The notes below the pieces were generated by a model. That model did not search any database. It saw nothing but the letters and a program-made list of their open reading frames with translations, and had not been told where the DNA came from. This document shows positions 1 through 6,331 of a stretch of 22,358 nucleotides of DNA, one piece after another. This DNA comes from JALQTD01 sp964390365. GTDB lineage: Bacteria; Bacteroidota; Bacteroidia; Flavobacteriales_D; Sanyastnellaceae. Every line of letters begins with the position of its first letter. The first letter of the stretch is position 1. The stretch covers positions 1 to 22,358 of the forward strand of contig CAYMHW010000036.1 in NCBI GenBank assembly GCA_964390365.1, given 5' to 3'. The position numbers and the translations under genes are program-made.

Positions 1-243
1 GACATCGAAGTCATTCGAGAGGGGCAGCAATTGGTCTACACGAAGCTGGTCCAAATCCTGCAGCACCAAGGCCTCAAAGCCCTCGAGGTCAACGTCGGCG
101 ACGACTTCGACACGGACCGGTGCGAAGCCGTGACCAACATCCCGCACCCCGAATTGAAGGGCAAGGTGGTGGACGTCATTGAAAAAGGGTATGAACTGAA
201 GGGGCGCGTGGTGCGTTTCGCAAAAGTCGTCGTCGGCGCGTAA
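1..243 (+). CDS. grpE: GrpE nucleotide exchange factor, C-terminal part (5' truncated by window)
   Basis: The reading frame is open from the first base and ends in TAA at 241-243, giving 80 residues. It is the C-terminal beta domain of GrpE, the factor that releases ADP from DnaK and so drives the Hsp70 cycle in the cytoplasm. The stretch from LVYTKLVQIL through FDTDRCEAVTNIPHPELKG to the final GRVVRFAKVVV pattern is the usual end of the family. The N-terminal coiled coil lies outside the window, so the start is unknown. An in-frame TTG at 31 is an internal codon and not a start. dnaJ begins 3 nt after the stop, so the two are almost certainly co-transcribed. No heat-shock element can be judged because the promoter is off the window. 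Confidence 0.93.
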   Translation, partial: DIEVIREGQQLVYTKLVQILQHQGLKALEVNVGDDFDTDRCEAVTNIPHPELKGKVVDVIEKGYELKGRVVRFAKVVVGA

Positions 244-246
244 GGC

Positions 247-1359
247 ATGGCGAAGCGCGATTTTTACGAAGTGCTCGGCGTCGAGCGCAAAGCGACGGAC
301 GCGGAGATCAAGAAGGCGTATCGGAAGTTGGCCCTCAAGTACCACCCCGATAAAAACCCCGACGACAAGAGCGCCGAGGATCGGTTCAAGGAAGCCGCTG
401 AGGCGTATGAGGTGCTGAGCGATTCCCAAAAACGGGCGCAGTACGACCGATTCGGTCACGAAGGCATGCGCGGCGGTCCTGGAGGTCCGGGCGGCTTCGG
501 CGGCATGAACATGGACGACATCTTCAGCCAGTTCGGCGACATTTTCGGCGGCGGATTTGGAGGGGGCGGTGGAGGCGGTGGCCGTCGCCGTCGCATGAAG
601 GGGTCCAACCTGCGCATCAAGGTGAAGCTGACCTTGGAAGAAATCGCCAACGGAACGAAGAAGAAGGTCAAGGTGTTCAAGCAAGTGGAGGCCAAGGGTG
701 CGGAATACGCGGAGTGCTCCACCTGCCACGGAACCGGGCAAGTGCGACGGGTGACGAACACGATCCTGGGCCAAATGCAAACCGCCACCACCTGCAACGC
801 CTGCCAAGGCAGCGGTCAGCGCATCACGAAGCGGCCCAGCGGCTCCGATGAATGGGGCATGGTTCGCGAGGAGTCCGTGGTGGAAATCAACATCCCTGGC
901 GGTGTGGAAGACGGCATGCAACTTTCCGTCCGCGGAGAGGGCAACGGCGCACCGATGGGCGGAGTCCCGGGCGACTTGCTCGTGGTCATCGAGGAAATTC
1001 CGCACGAACACCTCAAGCGGAACGGCAAGAACTTGCATTACGATTTGTACGTGAACTTCGCGGACGTGGCCCTCGGCGCCGATGCCGAAGTGCCGCTCAT
1101 CTCGGGCCGAGCGAAAATCAAAATCGATCCCGGCACCCAGAGCGGCAAGCTCGTCCGCTTGCGCGGCAAGGGGCTGCCTGCCGTGGACAGTTATGGGAAG
1201 GGCGACTTGTTGGTGAACATCAACGTTTGGACCCCCCAAAAACTGAGCGACGAAGAACGCAAAGCCCTCGAGACCTTACGCAAATCCGCTAATTTCGAAC
1301 CCGCCGCGGAGCACAACGAGCGCGGTTTCTTCGATAAAGTTCGCGACCTGTTTCAATGA
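247..1359 (+). CDS. dnaJ: Chaperone DnaJ (Hsp40) with a reduced zinc-binding region
   Basis: This 370-residue co-chaperone delivers unfolded substrates to DnaK and stimulates its ATPase. Domains in order: a J domain at residues 1-70 with the essential HPD at 33-35; a Gly/Phe-rich linker at about 70-113 that includes DIF repeats and a run of glycines; a cysteine region at 157-190; and a C-terminal substrate-binding and dimerisation domain to the end. The cysteine region holds only two CxxCxGxG motifs, CSTCHGTG (157-164) and CNACQGSG (183-190), where E. coli DnaJ has four. By spacing and flanking sequence these correspond to motifs 2 and 3, so one zinc centre appears to be absent. It follows grpE by 3 nt and its TGA overlaps the next start (ATGA, 1356-1359). 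Start chosen at the ATG just before the J domain. Confidence 0.96.
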   Translation: MAKRDFYEVLGVERKATDAEIKKAYRKLALKYHPDKNPDDKSAEDRFKEAAEAYEVLSDSQKRAQYDRFGHEGMRGGPGGPGGFGGMNMDDIFSQFGDIFGGGFGGGGGGGGRRRRMKGSNLRIKVKLTLEEIANGTKKKVKVFKQVEAKGAEYAECSTCHGTGQVRRVTNTILGQMQTATTCNACQGSGQRITKRPSGSDEWGMVREESVVEINIPGGVEDGMQLSVRGEGNGAPMGGVPGDLLVVIEEIPHEHLKRNGKNLHYDLYVNFADVALGADAEVPLISGRAKIKIDPGTQSGKLVRLRGKGLPAVDSYGKGDLLVNINVWTPQKLSDEERKALETLRKSANFEPAAEHNERGFFDKVRDLFQ

Positions 1360-2303
1360 GTTCAGCCATCCACGTTGAGCGCGTTTCCAAGACGTTTCGC
1401 GGCCACCAGGCCTTGAAGGGCGTCTCGTTGGAGATTCCTCAGGGCGGGGTGTTCGGACTGCTGGGGCCCAACGGTGCCGGCAAGACCACGCTCATTCGGA
1501 TGCTGGCCGGCATCACCGCCCCCGATGAGGGCCGCATCGCATTTTTCGGTGAACCGCTTGAACGCCGGCACCAGCAACGCGTGGGCTACTTGCCCGAAGA
1601 GCGGGGCCTCTACAAAACGATGAAGGTGGGCGAGCAGGCCATCTACCTCGGGCAATTGCGGGGCTTGAGCCGGGCGGAGGCCGTTCGCCGACTCAAGGGG
1701 TGGTTCGAACGGCTCGAAGTGGACGGCTGGTGGAACCGGCCGGTCTCGGATTTGAGCAAGGGCATGGCCCAAAAAATCCAATTCATCACCACGGTGCTCC
1801 ACGAACCCGAGCTGCTCATTTTGGACGAGCCCCTCAGCGGATTCGACCCCATCAATGCCCAGCGCATCCGTGAGGTGGTGCGGGAATTGAGCGCTGGCGG
1901 AACGACCATCTTGCTCTCCACGCACGACATGCCGAGTGTCGAAGAAATGTGCAGCAACGTCACGCTGGTGCACCAAGGCGAGGTGCTGCTCGCAGGAGGC
2001 GTTTCGCACTTGCGCGAACAAGCCCGTCGGGGCCGGGTGCGGGTGGTGTTCGAAGGCGAAGCCATCGGTTTCACTGCAGCCTTGGGAGCTGCCGCCGAAT
2101 TGGTCAGCATCCGCGCATTGGAACAACCGCGGCAACACGAGGCGATTTTACGCCTTCCCGATTCCGCCGACTGGCCCGAGTGGGTTAAGTGGTTGGCGAG
2201 TGAGGTGCGGCTCATCGCGTGCGAGCCCTACGTCACCTCCATGCGGGAGATTTTCATTCAAGCGGTCGAGGCGCGCGCCGCGGAACCCCTTCCTGAATCA
2301 TGA
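1356..2303 (+). CDS. ABC transporter ATP-binding protein, NatA-like
   Basis: A 315-residue ATPase subunit that would power the permease encoded next to it. Visible motifs: Walker A GPNGAGKT at 37-44; a Q-loop region with Glu (YLPEERGLY, about 79-87) as in NatA-type exporters; signature LSKGM at 133-137; Walker B LLILDEP at 153-159; and H-loop His190 in STHD. The C-terminal extension after about residue 215 matches the accessory domain (DUF4162 type) of Na+/drug-type ABC-2 exporters. It overlaps dnaJ by 4 nt (ATGA) and the permease by 4 nt, so translation is probably coupled along the operon. Substrate cannot be read from sequence; NatAB of Bacillus exports Na+, but that is family knowledge only. 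Confidence 0.93.
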   Translation: MSSAIHVERVSKTFRGHQALKGVSLEIPQGGVFGLLGPNGAGKTTLIRMLAGITAPDEGRIAFFGEPLERRHQQRVGYLPEERGLYKTMKVGEQAIYLGQLRGLSRAEAVRRLKGWFERLEVDGWWNRPVSDLSKGMAQKIQFITTVLHEPELLILDEPLSGFDPINAQRIREVVRELSAGGTTILLSTHDMPSVEEMCSNVTLVHQGEVLLAGGVSHLREQARRGRVRVVFEGEAIGFTAALGAAAELVSIRALEQPRQHEAILRLPDSADWPEWVKWLASEVRLIACEPYVTSMREIFIQAVEARAAEPLPES

Positions 2304-3625
2304 GCGGCATCCTCGGACTCATCATTGCGCGGGAATACCTGACGCGGGTGCGCCGCCGCGCGTTCATCGTGGGCACGTTCCTCATGCCCGTGATCAGCGT
2401 CCTCGTCATCGGCTTCGTGGGCTGGATGTCGAGCCAAACCGAAGGCGAAACCAAGGTGCTCGTCGTCGACCGATCTGGCCTCATCACCCGTTGGGATGAT
2501 GGCCACCAGGCGTGGGTGCCCACGCATCCCGACTGCTTTCCGGAGCGCTCGGATTTGGTCTATCGCTTCACCGATGAGCTGCTCGCGGACAGCGCCTTCA
2601 TCAGCAGCGACTTCGACGCCATGATCGAATTCGACGATGCCATTGTGCAACACGGCAAGGCCATGATGTATTACGAGCGCAGCCCTGGGGTGGTCGTTCA
2701 AGGCAAGATGCAGGGGGATTTAAGCCAAGCGATCGAACGGTTTCGTGTGAAATCCGAGTTGGCCTTGGATTACGAAACCTATAAACGGTTGAAAACGAAG
2801 GTGTCCCTCGTGGGCCAAGACATCATCACAAAAGACCAAGGCGCCACCGGTCGCGCCATCATCGGCTTCGTGTTTTCCTTGACCCTGTTCATGCTCATCA
2901 GCCTTTACGGCGCACAAATCATGCGGGGGGTTATTGAAGAAAAGGCAAACCGCATCGTGGAGGTCATCATCAGTGCCGTGAAGCCGAGCACGTTGATGGC
3001 GGGCAAAATCATCGGAGTGGGGCTGGTGGGACTGACGCAGTTCGTGGCGATCATCGTCATCGGATGGGCGATGGCGGCGCTGGGCGGCTTCCTGTTCGAG
3101 CAATCGGGCGCCATCGGAGGGGAGGTGGCCTTGCAGGGAGCGGGTTTGGACTGGAAATCGTGGTTGGCGAGCCAGGACGAATTGAGTTTCCTCTTGGACG
3201 TCAATTGGGGCGTGATGGCGGTGTCGACTGCGGCCTTTTACGTGACGGGCTACACCTTGTACGCGAGTTTGTTTGCGGCCGTGGGGGCGGCGGTGAACCA
3301 AGAGTCGGACGCCCAGTATTTGATGTTGCCGGTGATGCTGCCGTTGATTGCTTCGTACATCATGGCCTCCACCGCGATGCAGGATCCGGAGGGGACGATG
3401 GCGGTGGTGGGGTCGTTTGTGCCGTTTTCGGCACCGGTTATGATGTTGGTCCGCATTCCGCTGGGGGTGCCGTTGTGGGAGGTGTTGTTGAGCTTGTTGG
3501 GAGTGGCGTTGACTGCGGCGTTGGTGGTGCTCTTCGCAGGGCGGGTGTACCGCGTGGGCTTGTTGATGCACGGCAAGCGGCCGACGTTTTTGGAGTTGTT
3601 CCGTTGGATGCGCCACCGGTCATGA
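2300..3625 (+). CDS. ABC-2 type permease, NatB-like
   Basis: A 441-residue membrane partner of the preceding ATPase. One hydrophobic segment near the N-terminus (about residues 22-44) is followed by a roughly 145-residue hydrophilic extracytoplasmic part. A block of about six further membrane segments runs to the C-terminus, beginning at the segment starting AIIGFVFSLTLF. The sequence GVIEEKANRIVEVIISAVKP at the head of the second block is the hallmark of the NatB/ABC-2 family. It starts in an ATGA overlap with the ATPase gene (2300-2303) and ends in another with the phosphatase (3622-3625). The second half (from about 3250) uses G- and T-rich codons far more than the first half. The exported substrate is unknown. 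Confidence 0.92.
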   Translation: MSGILGLIIAREYLTRVRRRAFIVGTFLMPVISVLVIGFVGWMSSQTEGETKVLVVDRSGLITRWDDGHQAWVPTHPDCFPERSDLVYRFTDELLADSAFISSDFDAMIEFDDAIVQHGKAMMYYERSPGVVVQGKMQGDLSQAIERFRVKSELALDYETYKRLKTKVSLVGQDIITKDQGATGRAIIGFVFSLTLFMLISLYGAQIMRGVIEEKANRIVEVIISAVKPSTLMAGKIIGVGLVGLTQFVAIIVIGWAMAALGGFLFEQSGAIGGEVALQGAGLDWKSWLASQDELSFLLDVNWGVMAVSTAAFYVTGYTLYASLFAAVGAAVNQESDAQYLMLPVMLPLIASYIMASTAMQDPEGTMAVVGSFVPFSAPVMMLVRIPLGVPLWEVLLSLLGVALTAALVVLFAGRVYRVGLLMHGKRPTFLELFRWMRHRS

Positions 3626-4617
3626 GGCGGATCGGCGTCATCGATTGCGGCTCGAATTCGTTCACCCTCGTCATTGCGCGGGTGGAGACCGAACGTTGGG
3701 TGCGCGAGTTTGCGAACAGCCTGCCCGTGGGGCTCGGCGCCGGGGGGTTCCGGAATGCCACCATCCGGGCGGATCGGTTTGCGCGGGGCTTGGACGCGTT
3801 GGGCGTTTTCCGGGAGACGCTGCGGAATTACGGCGTGGACGCGGTGTACGTGACCGGCACGAGTGCGCTCCGGGATGCGCGGAATGCCGATGAATTCGTG
3901 CGGGCGGTGTCCGATCGACTCGGGCTGAACGTGGAGGTGATCTCGGGGGCGCAGGAAGCGTTTGCGATTTGGAAGGGCGTGGTGTTGACCGCGCCGTTGG
4001 AGGGGGAGGACGTGGGCTTGATGATGGACATCGGCGGGGGGAGTGTGGAGTTTGCGATTTGGCCCACCAACGGGGAGTGGAAGTGGTTGAAAAGCGTCGA
4101 CGCAGGCGTGGTGCGCATGAAGGATTATGCCAAACCCAACGACCCCCTCCTGCAGCAAGGCGCCGACCGGTTGCAGCCCTTCATCGACGAGGTCCTCGCT
4201 CCCGTGCACGCCGCCATCGCCGAGTGGCGACCGAATGTGCTCGTCGGTTCGAGCGGCTCGTTCGATGCGTTGGCGTCGCTGTTGCGGCGCGGGGAGGCCT
4301 TGCCGGATGAAGGAGGACCGCATGCCGGGGCGGAGCGGTTGGATCGAGCGGCGCTGGAGGGCCTGCATCGCGAGGCGTTGGCCTCGCCGCTGACGGAGCG
4401 TTTGGCTTGGAAGGGGATGCCTTCTTCCCGTGCGCCTTACCTGCCCCTGGCGTTGGTGTTGGTCCAAAACGTGTTGCACCACCTCGACGCCGCCTCCCCC
4501 GTGCCCGTTCGCGTAGCGCGGTCCCCCTATGCCCTCCGGGAGGGGCTGGTGGAGTTGGCGGTGGGGGCGGAATTGGCACCATCTTTGGAATCTGTTTGGC
4601 CAAACCTCAACCCATGA
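3622..4617 (+). CDS. Ppx/GppA phosphatase family protein (exopolyphosphatase-like)
   Basis: This 331-residue member of the sugar kinase/Hsp70/actin-fold Ppx/GppA family probably hydrolyses polyphosphate or the pentaphosphate alarmone pppGpp. Sequence signs: phosphate-1 loop IDCGSNSF (7-14); TGTSALRDA (79-87), the family's T-x-A-x-R-x-A; SGAQEA (108-113), holding the conserved Glu before Ala; and phosphate-2 loop DIGGGS (136-141). The length fits the short, two-domain form that lacks the extra C-terminal HD domain of E. coli Ppx. The open frame extends upstream to 3064, but that part lies inside the permease gene; the ATG at 3622 begins exactly with the conserved N-terminus and makes an ATGA overlap. 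Which substrate is used cannot be decided from sequence. Confidence 0.9.
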   Translation: MRRIGVIDCGSNSFTLVIARVETERWVREFANSLPVGLGAGGFRNATIRADRFARGLDALGVFRETLRNYGVDAVYVTGTSALRDARNADEFVRAVSDRLGLNVEVISGAQEAFAIWKGVVLTAPLEGEDVGLMMDIGGGSVEFAIWPTNGEWKWLKSVDAGVVRMKDYAKPNDPLLQQGADRLQPFIDEVLAPVHAAIAEWRPNVLVGSSGSFDALASLLRRGEALPDEGGPHAGAERLDRAALEGLHREALASPLTERLAWKGMPSSRAPYLPLALVLVQNVLHHLDAASPVPVRVARSPYALREGLVELAVGAELAPSLESVWPNLNP

Positions 4618-5792
4618 CGAAAGTCCTCATCATCGACGACGAAGCGCCCATCCGCAACAGCCTTCGGGAACTCCTCGAAGAAGAGGGCTGCCGCGTGGAA
4701 GTCGCGGAAGACGGCGCAAAGGGCCTCTCCCAAGCCGTGAAATTTGCTTACGACCTCATCTTTTGCGACATCAAAATGCCCCGCATGGACGGCATGGATG
4801 TCCTCGAGATGCTGAAGGAGAAAGGGGTCACAACGCCTGTGGTCATGATCAGTGGCCACGGAACGGTGGACGTTGCGGTGCGTGCGATCAAGGAGGGGGC
4901 GTTCGACTTCATCGAGAAGCCGCTCGATTTGAATCGGCTCATCGTCACGCTGCGCCATGCGACCGAGCGCAAGGCGCTGCAGGAGAAGGCGGTGGAGTTG
5001 GAGCGCGCCTTGAACGAGGAGAAGGCGAGCACCATTGTGGGGGAGTCCCAAGCCATTCGGAACATCACGGACCGCATCGCCACGGTAGCGCCTACGGACG
5101 CTCGGGTGTTGGTGACGGGCCCCAACGGATCGGGCAAGGAGCTCGTGGCGCGGCAACTGCATGCGCTCAGTCCGCGAGCGAACGCGCCGTTCATCGAAGT
5201 GAACTGTGCGGCCATCCCGTCAGAACTGATCGAGAGCGAGTTGTTTGGGCACGAAAAGGGTGCCTTCACGAGCGCGGTCAAGCAGCGCAAGGGCAAGTTT
5301 GAGCTCGCTCACGGGGGCACGTTGTTCCTCGATGAAATCGGTGACATGAGCCCGTCAGCGCAGGCGAAGGTGCTGAGGGCGTTGCAAGAAAACCGGATCA
5401 CGCGGGTGGGCGGCGATGAGGACATCGCGGTGGATGTTCGCATCGTGGCGGCCACGAACCGGGATTTGTTGGCGGAAATCGATGGGGGGCAATTCCGGGA
5501 AGACCTCTACCACCGGCTCGCGGTGATTTTGGTGGAGGTACCACCGCTGAATGACCGGCGCGAGGACGTGCCGCTGTTGGTGAAGCACTTCCTCGGACGC
5601 ATTTGCGGCAGCTACAACGTGCCGGTTCCGGTGGTTCAGCAGGAGGCCATGCGGTTGTTGCAGGAGGCCAACTGGCGGGGCAACATCCGCGAGTTGCGGA
5701 ACGTCGTTGAGCGGCTCGTGATTTTGACGCCGAAAGGGGAGGAGGTGACCGCGGAGGTGATCCGCAAGAACGCGGGACTTTCTGAGAATTAA
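4614..5792 (+). CDS. Sigma-54-dependent response regulator (NtrC family) lacking a DNA-binding domain
   Basis: A 392-residue two-component regulator. The receiver domain (1-120) has the acidic pair D8-D9, phospho-acceptor Asp52 in CDIKMPRMDG, and Lys102 in EKPLD. The AAA+ domain (about 141-372) has Walker A GPNGSGKE (169-176), the sigma-54 contact loop as GAFTSA (216-221; Ser replaces the second Gly of GAFTGA), Walker B GTLFLDE (235-241), and NWRGNIRELRNVVERL near the lid. The chain ends about 20 residues later, so the Fis-type helix-turn-helix present in NtrC is absent. It would remodel sigma-54 RNA polymerase without binding an enhancer itself, or bind through a partner. The start at 4614 overlaps the phosphatase stop (ATGA) and gives a standard receiver N-terminus; the longer frame from 4407 is rejected. 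No histidine kinase is adjacent. Confidence 0.95.
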   Translation: MTKVLIIDDEAPIRNSLRELLEEEGCRVEVAEDGAKGLSQAVKFAYDLIFCDIKMPRMDGMDVLEMLKEKGVTTPVVMISGHGTVDVAVRAIKEGAFDFIEKPLDLNRLIVTLRHATERKALQEKAVELERALNEEKASTIVGESQAIRNITDRIATVAPTDARVLVTGPNGSGKELVARQLHALSPRANAPFIEVNCAAIPSELIESELFGHEKGAFTSAVKQRKGKFELAHGGTLFLDEIGDMSPSAQAKVLRALQENRITRVGGDEDIAVDVRIVAATNRDLLAEIDGGQFREDLYHRLAVILVEVPPLNDRREDVPLLVKHFLGRICGSYNVPVPVVQQEAMRLLQEANWRGNIRELRNVVERLVILTPKGEEVTAEVIRKNAGLSEN

Positions 5793-5858
5793 CAATTTGG
5801 CGCAGGCAACCCTGCGGAGCGGGCTTCGTCAATTTGTTGAACGAAAAGCTCAAGTCCC

Positions 5859-6272
5859 ATGAATGACCTCGTACTCTTCGGTCGGGAAATCCCCGGTAAT
5901 CTGGTGTTCACATTGTGTTTTCTGTTGCCCATCATCGCGGCGGGCAACCTCAAGTTGTTCCTCAAAGCGGGCCAGCCTGCGTGGAAGGTGTTCGTGCCGG
6001 GTGTGAACGTCGCCACGGCGATGCGCATCATCGGGCGTCCGGGGTGGCACGCGGCGTTGTTCCTCCTTCCGGGGTTCAACGTGTACTTGTTCTTCCGTAC
6101 CCTCATCGAGTTGGCGCAATCGTTCGGGAAGCGCTCGTGGGTGGACTACTTGCTCATTTCGGTGTTCAACGTGTTTTACGTGTTGAACTTGGGTTTGGCC
6201 TATGAAGAGGAGTACCAAGGGCCGGTGTATGGCGCGGAAAAGGAGTCGGCTAACCAGTGGGCGACCGCCTGA
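5859..6272 (+). CDS. Small membrane protein related to the N-terminal module of Bacteroidota signal peptidase I (DUF5684-like)
   Basis: A 137-residue protein with about three membrane segments (near residues 12-30, 62-84 and 95-116). The pattern FLKAGQPAWKVFVPGVNVA, then MRIIGRPGW, then a hydrophobic stretch, then IELAQSFGKRSWVDYLL matches the membrane module that precedes the catalytic part of many Bacteroidota LepB proteins. That module also occurs alone, annotated as DUF5684. No peptidase Ser/Lys motif follows, so this is not a complete signal peptidase. It lies 66 nt after the response regulator stop and is followed by a strong terminator, so it could be the last gene of the operon or be transcribed alone. 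No clear -33/-7 promoter was seen in the 66-nt gap. Role unknown. Confidence 0.75.
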   Translation: MNDLVLFGREIPGNLVFTLCFLLPIIAAGNLKLFLKAGQPAWKVFVPGVNVATAMRIIGRPGWHAALFLLPGFNVYLFFRTLIELAQSFGKRSWVDYLLISVFNVFYVLNLGLAYEEEYQGPVYGAEKESANQWATA

Positions 6273-6287
6273 TTTCAAAAACCGTTT

Positions 6288-6323
6288 CATGAAAAAAGCC
6301 CGGAACTCCGGGCTTTTTTCATG
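6288..6323. terminator. Bidirectional intrinsic terminator between convergent genes
   Basis: A perfect inverted repeat with 16-nt arms (6288-6303 and 6308-6323) and a 4-nt AACT loop. Each arm contains CCCGG/CCGGG flanked by a run of six A or six T, so both transcripts end in a GC-rich hairpin followed by U residues. It lies 15 nt after the stop of the membrane protein gene and 8 nt from the stop of alaS on the other strand, ideally placed to stop both. Confidence 0.93.
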
Positions 6324-6331
6324 GGGTGAAT

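Noticed and set aside
531..596. Gly-codon repeat in dnaJ as a DNA repeat element
   Set aside because: It encodes the normal Gly/Phe-rich linker and is explained by the protein.
3064..3621. N-terminal extension of the Ppx/GppA phosphatase
   Set aside because: This part overlaps the permease in another frame and reads as Gly/Val-rich noise; the family N-terminus begins at 3622.
3943..3960. Gln in SGAQEA of the Ppx/GppA protein as a lost catalytic residue
   Set aside because: The Glu directly before Ala, the conserved one as far as I can judge, is present; the preceding position varies in the family.
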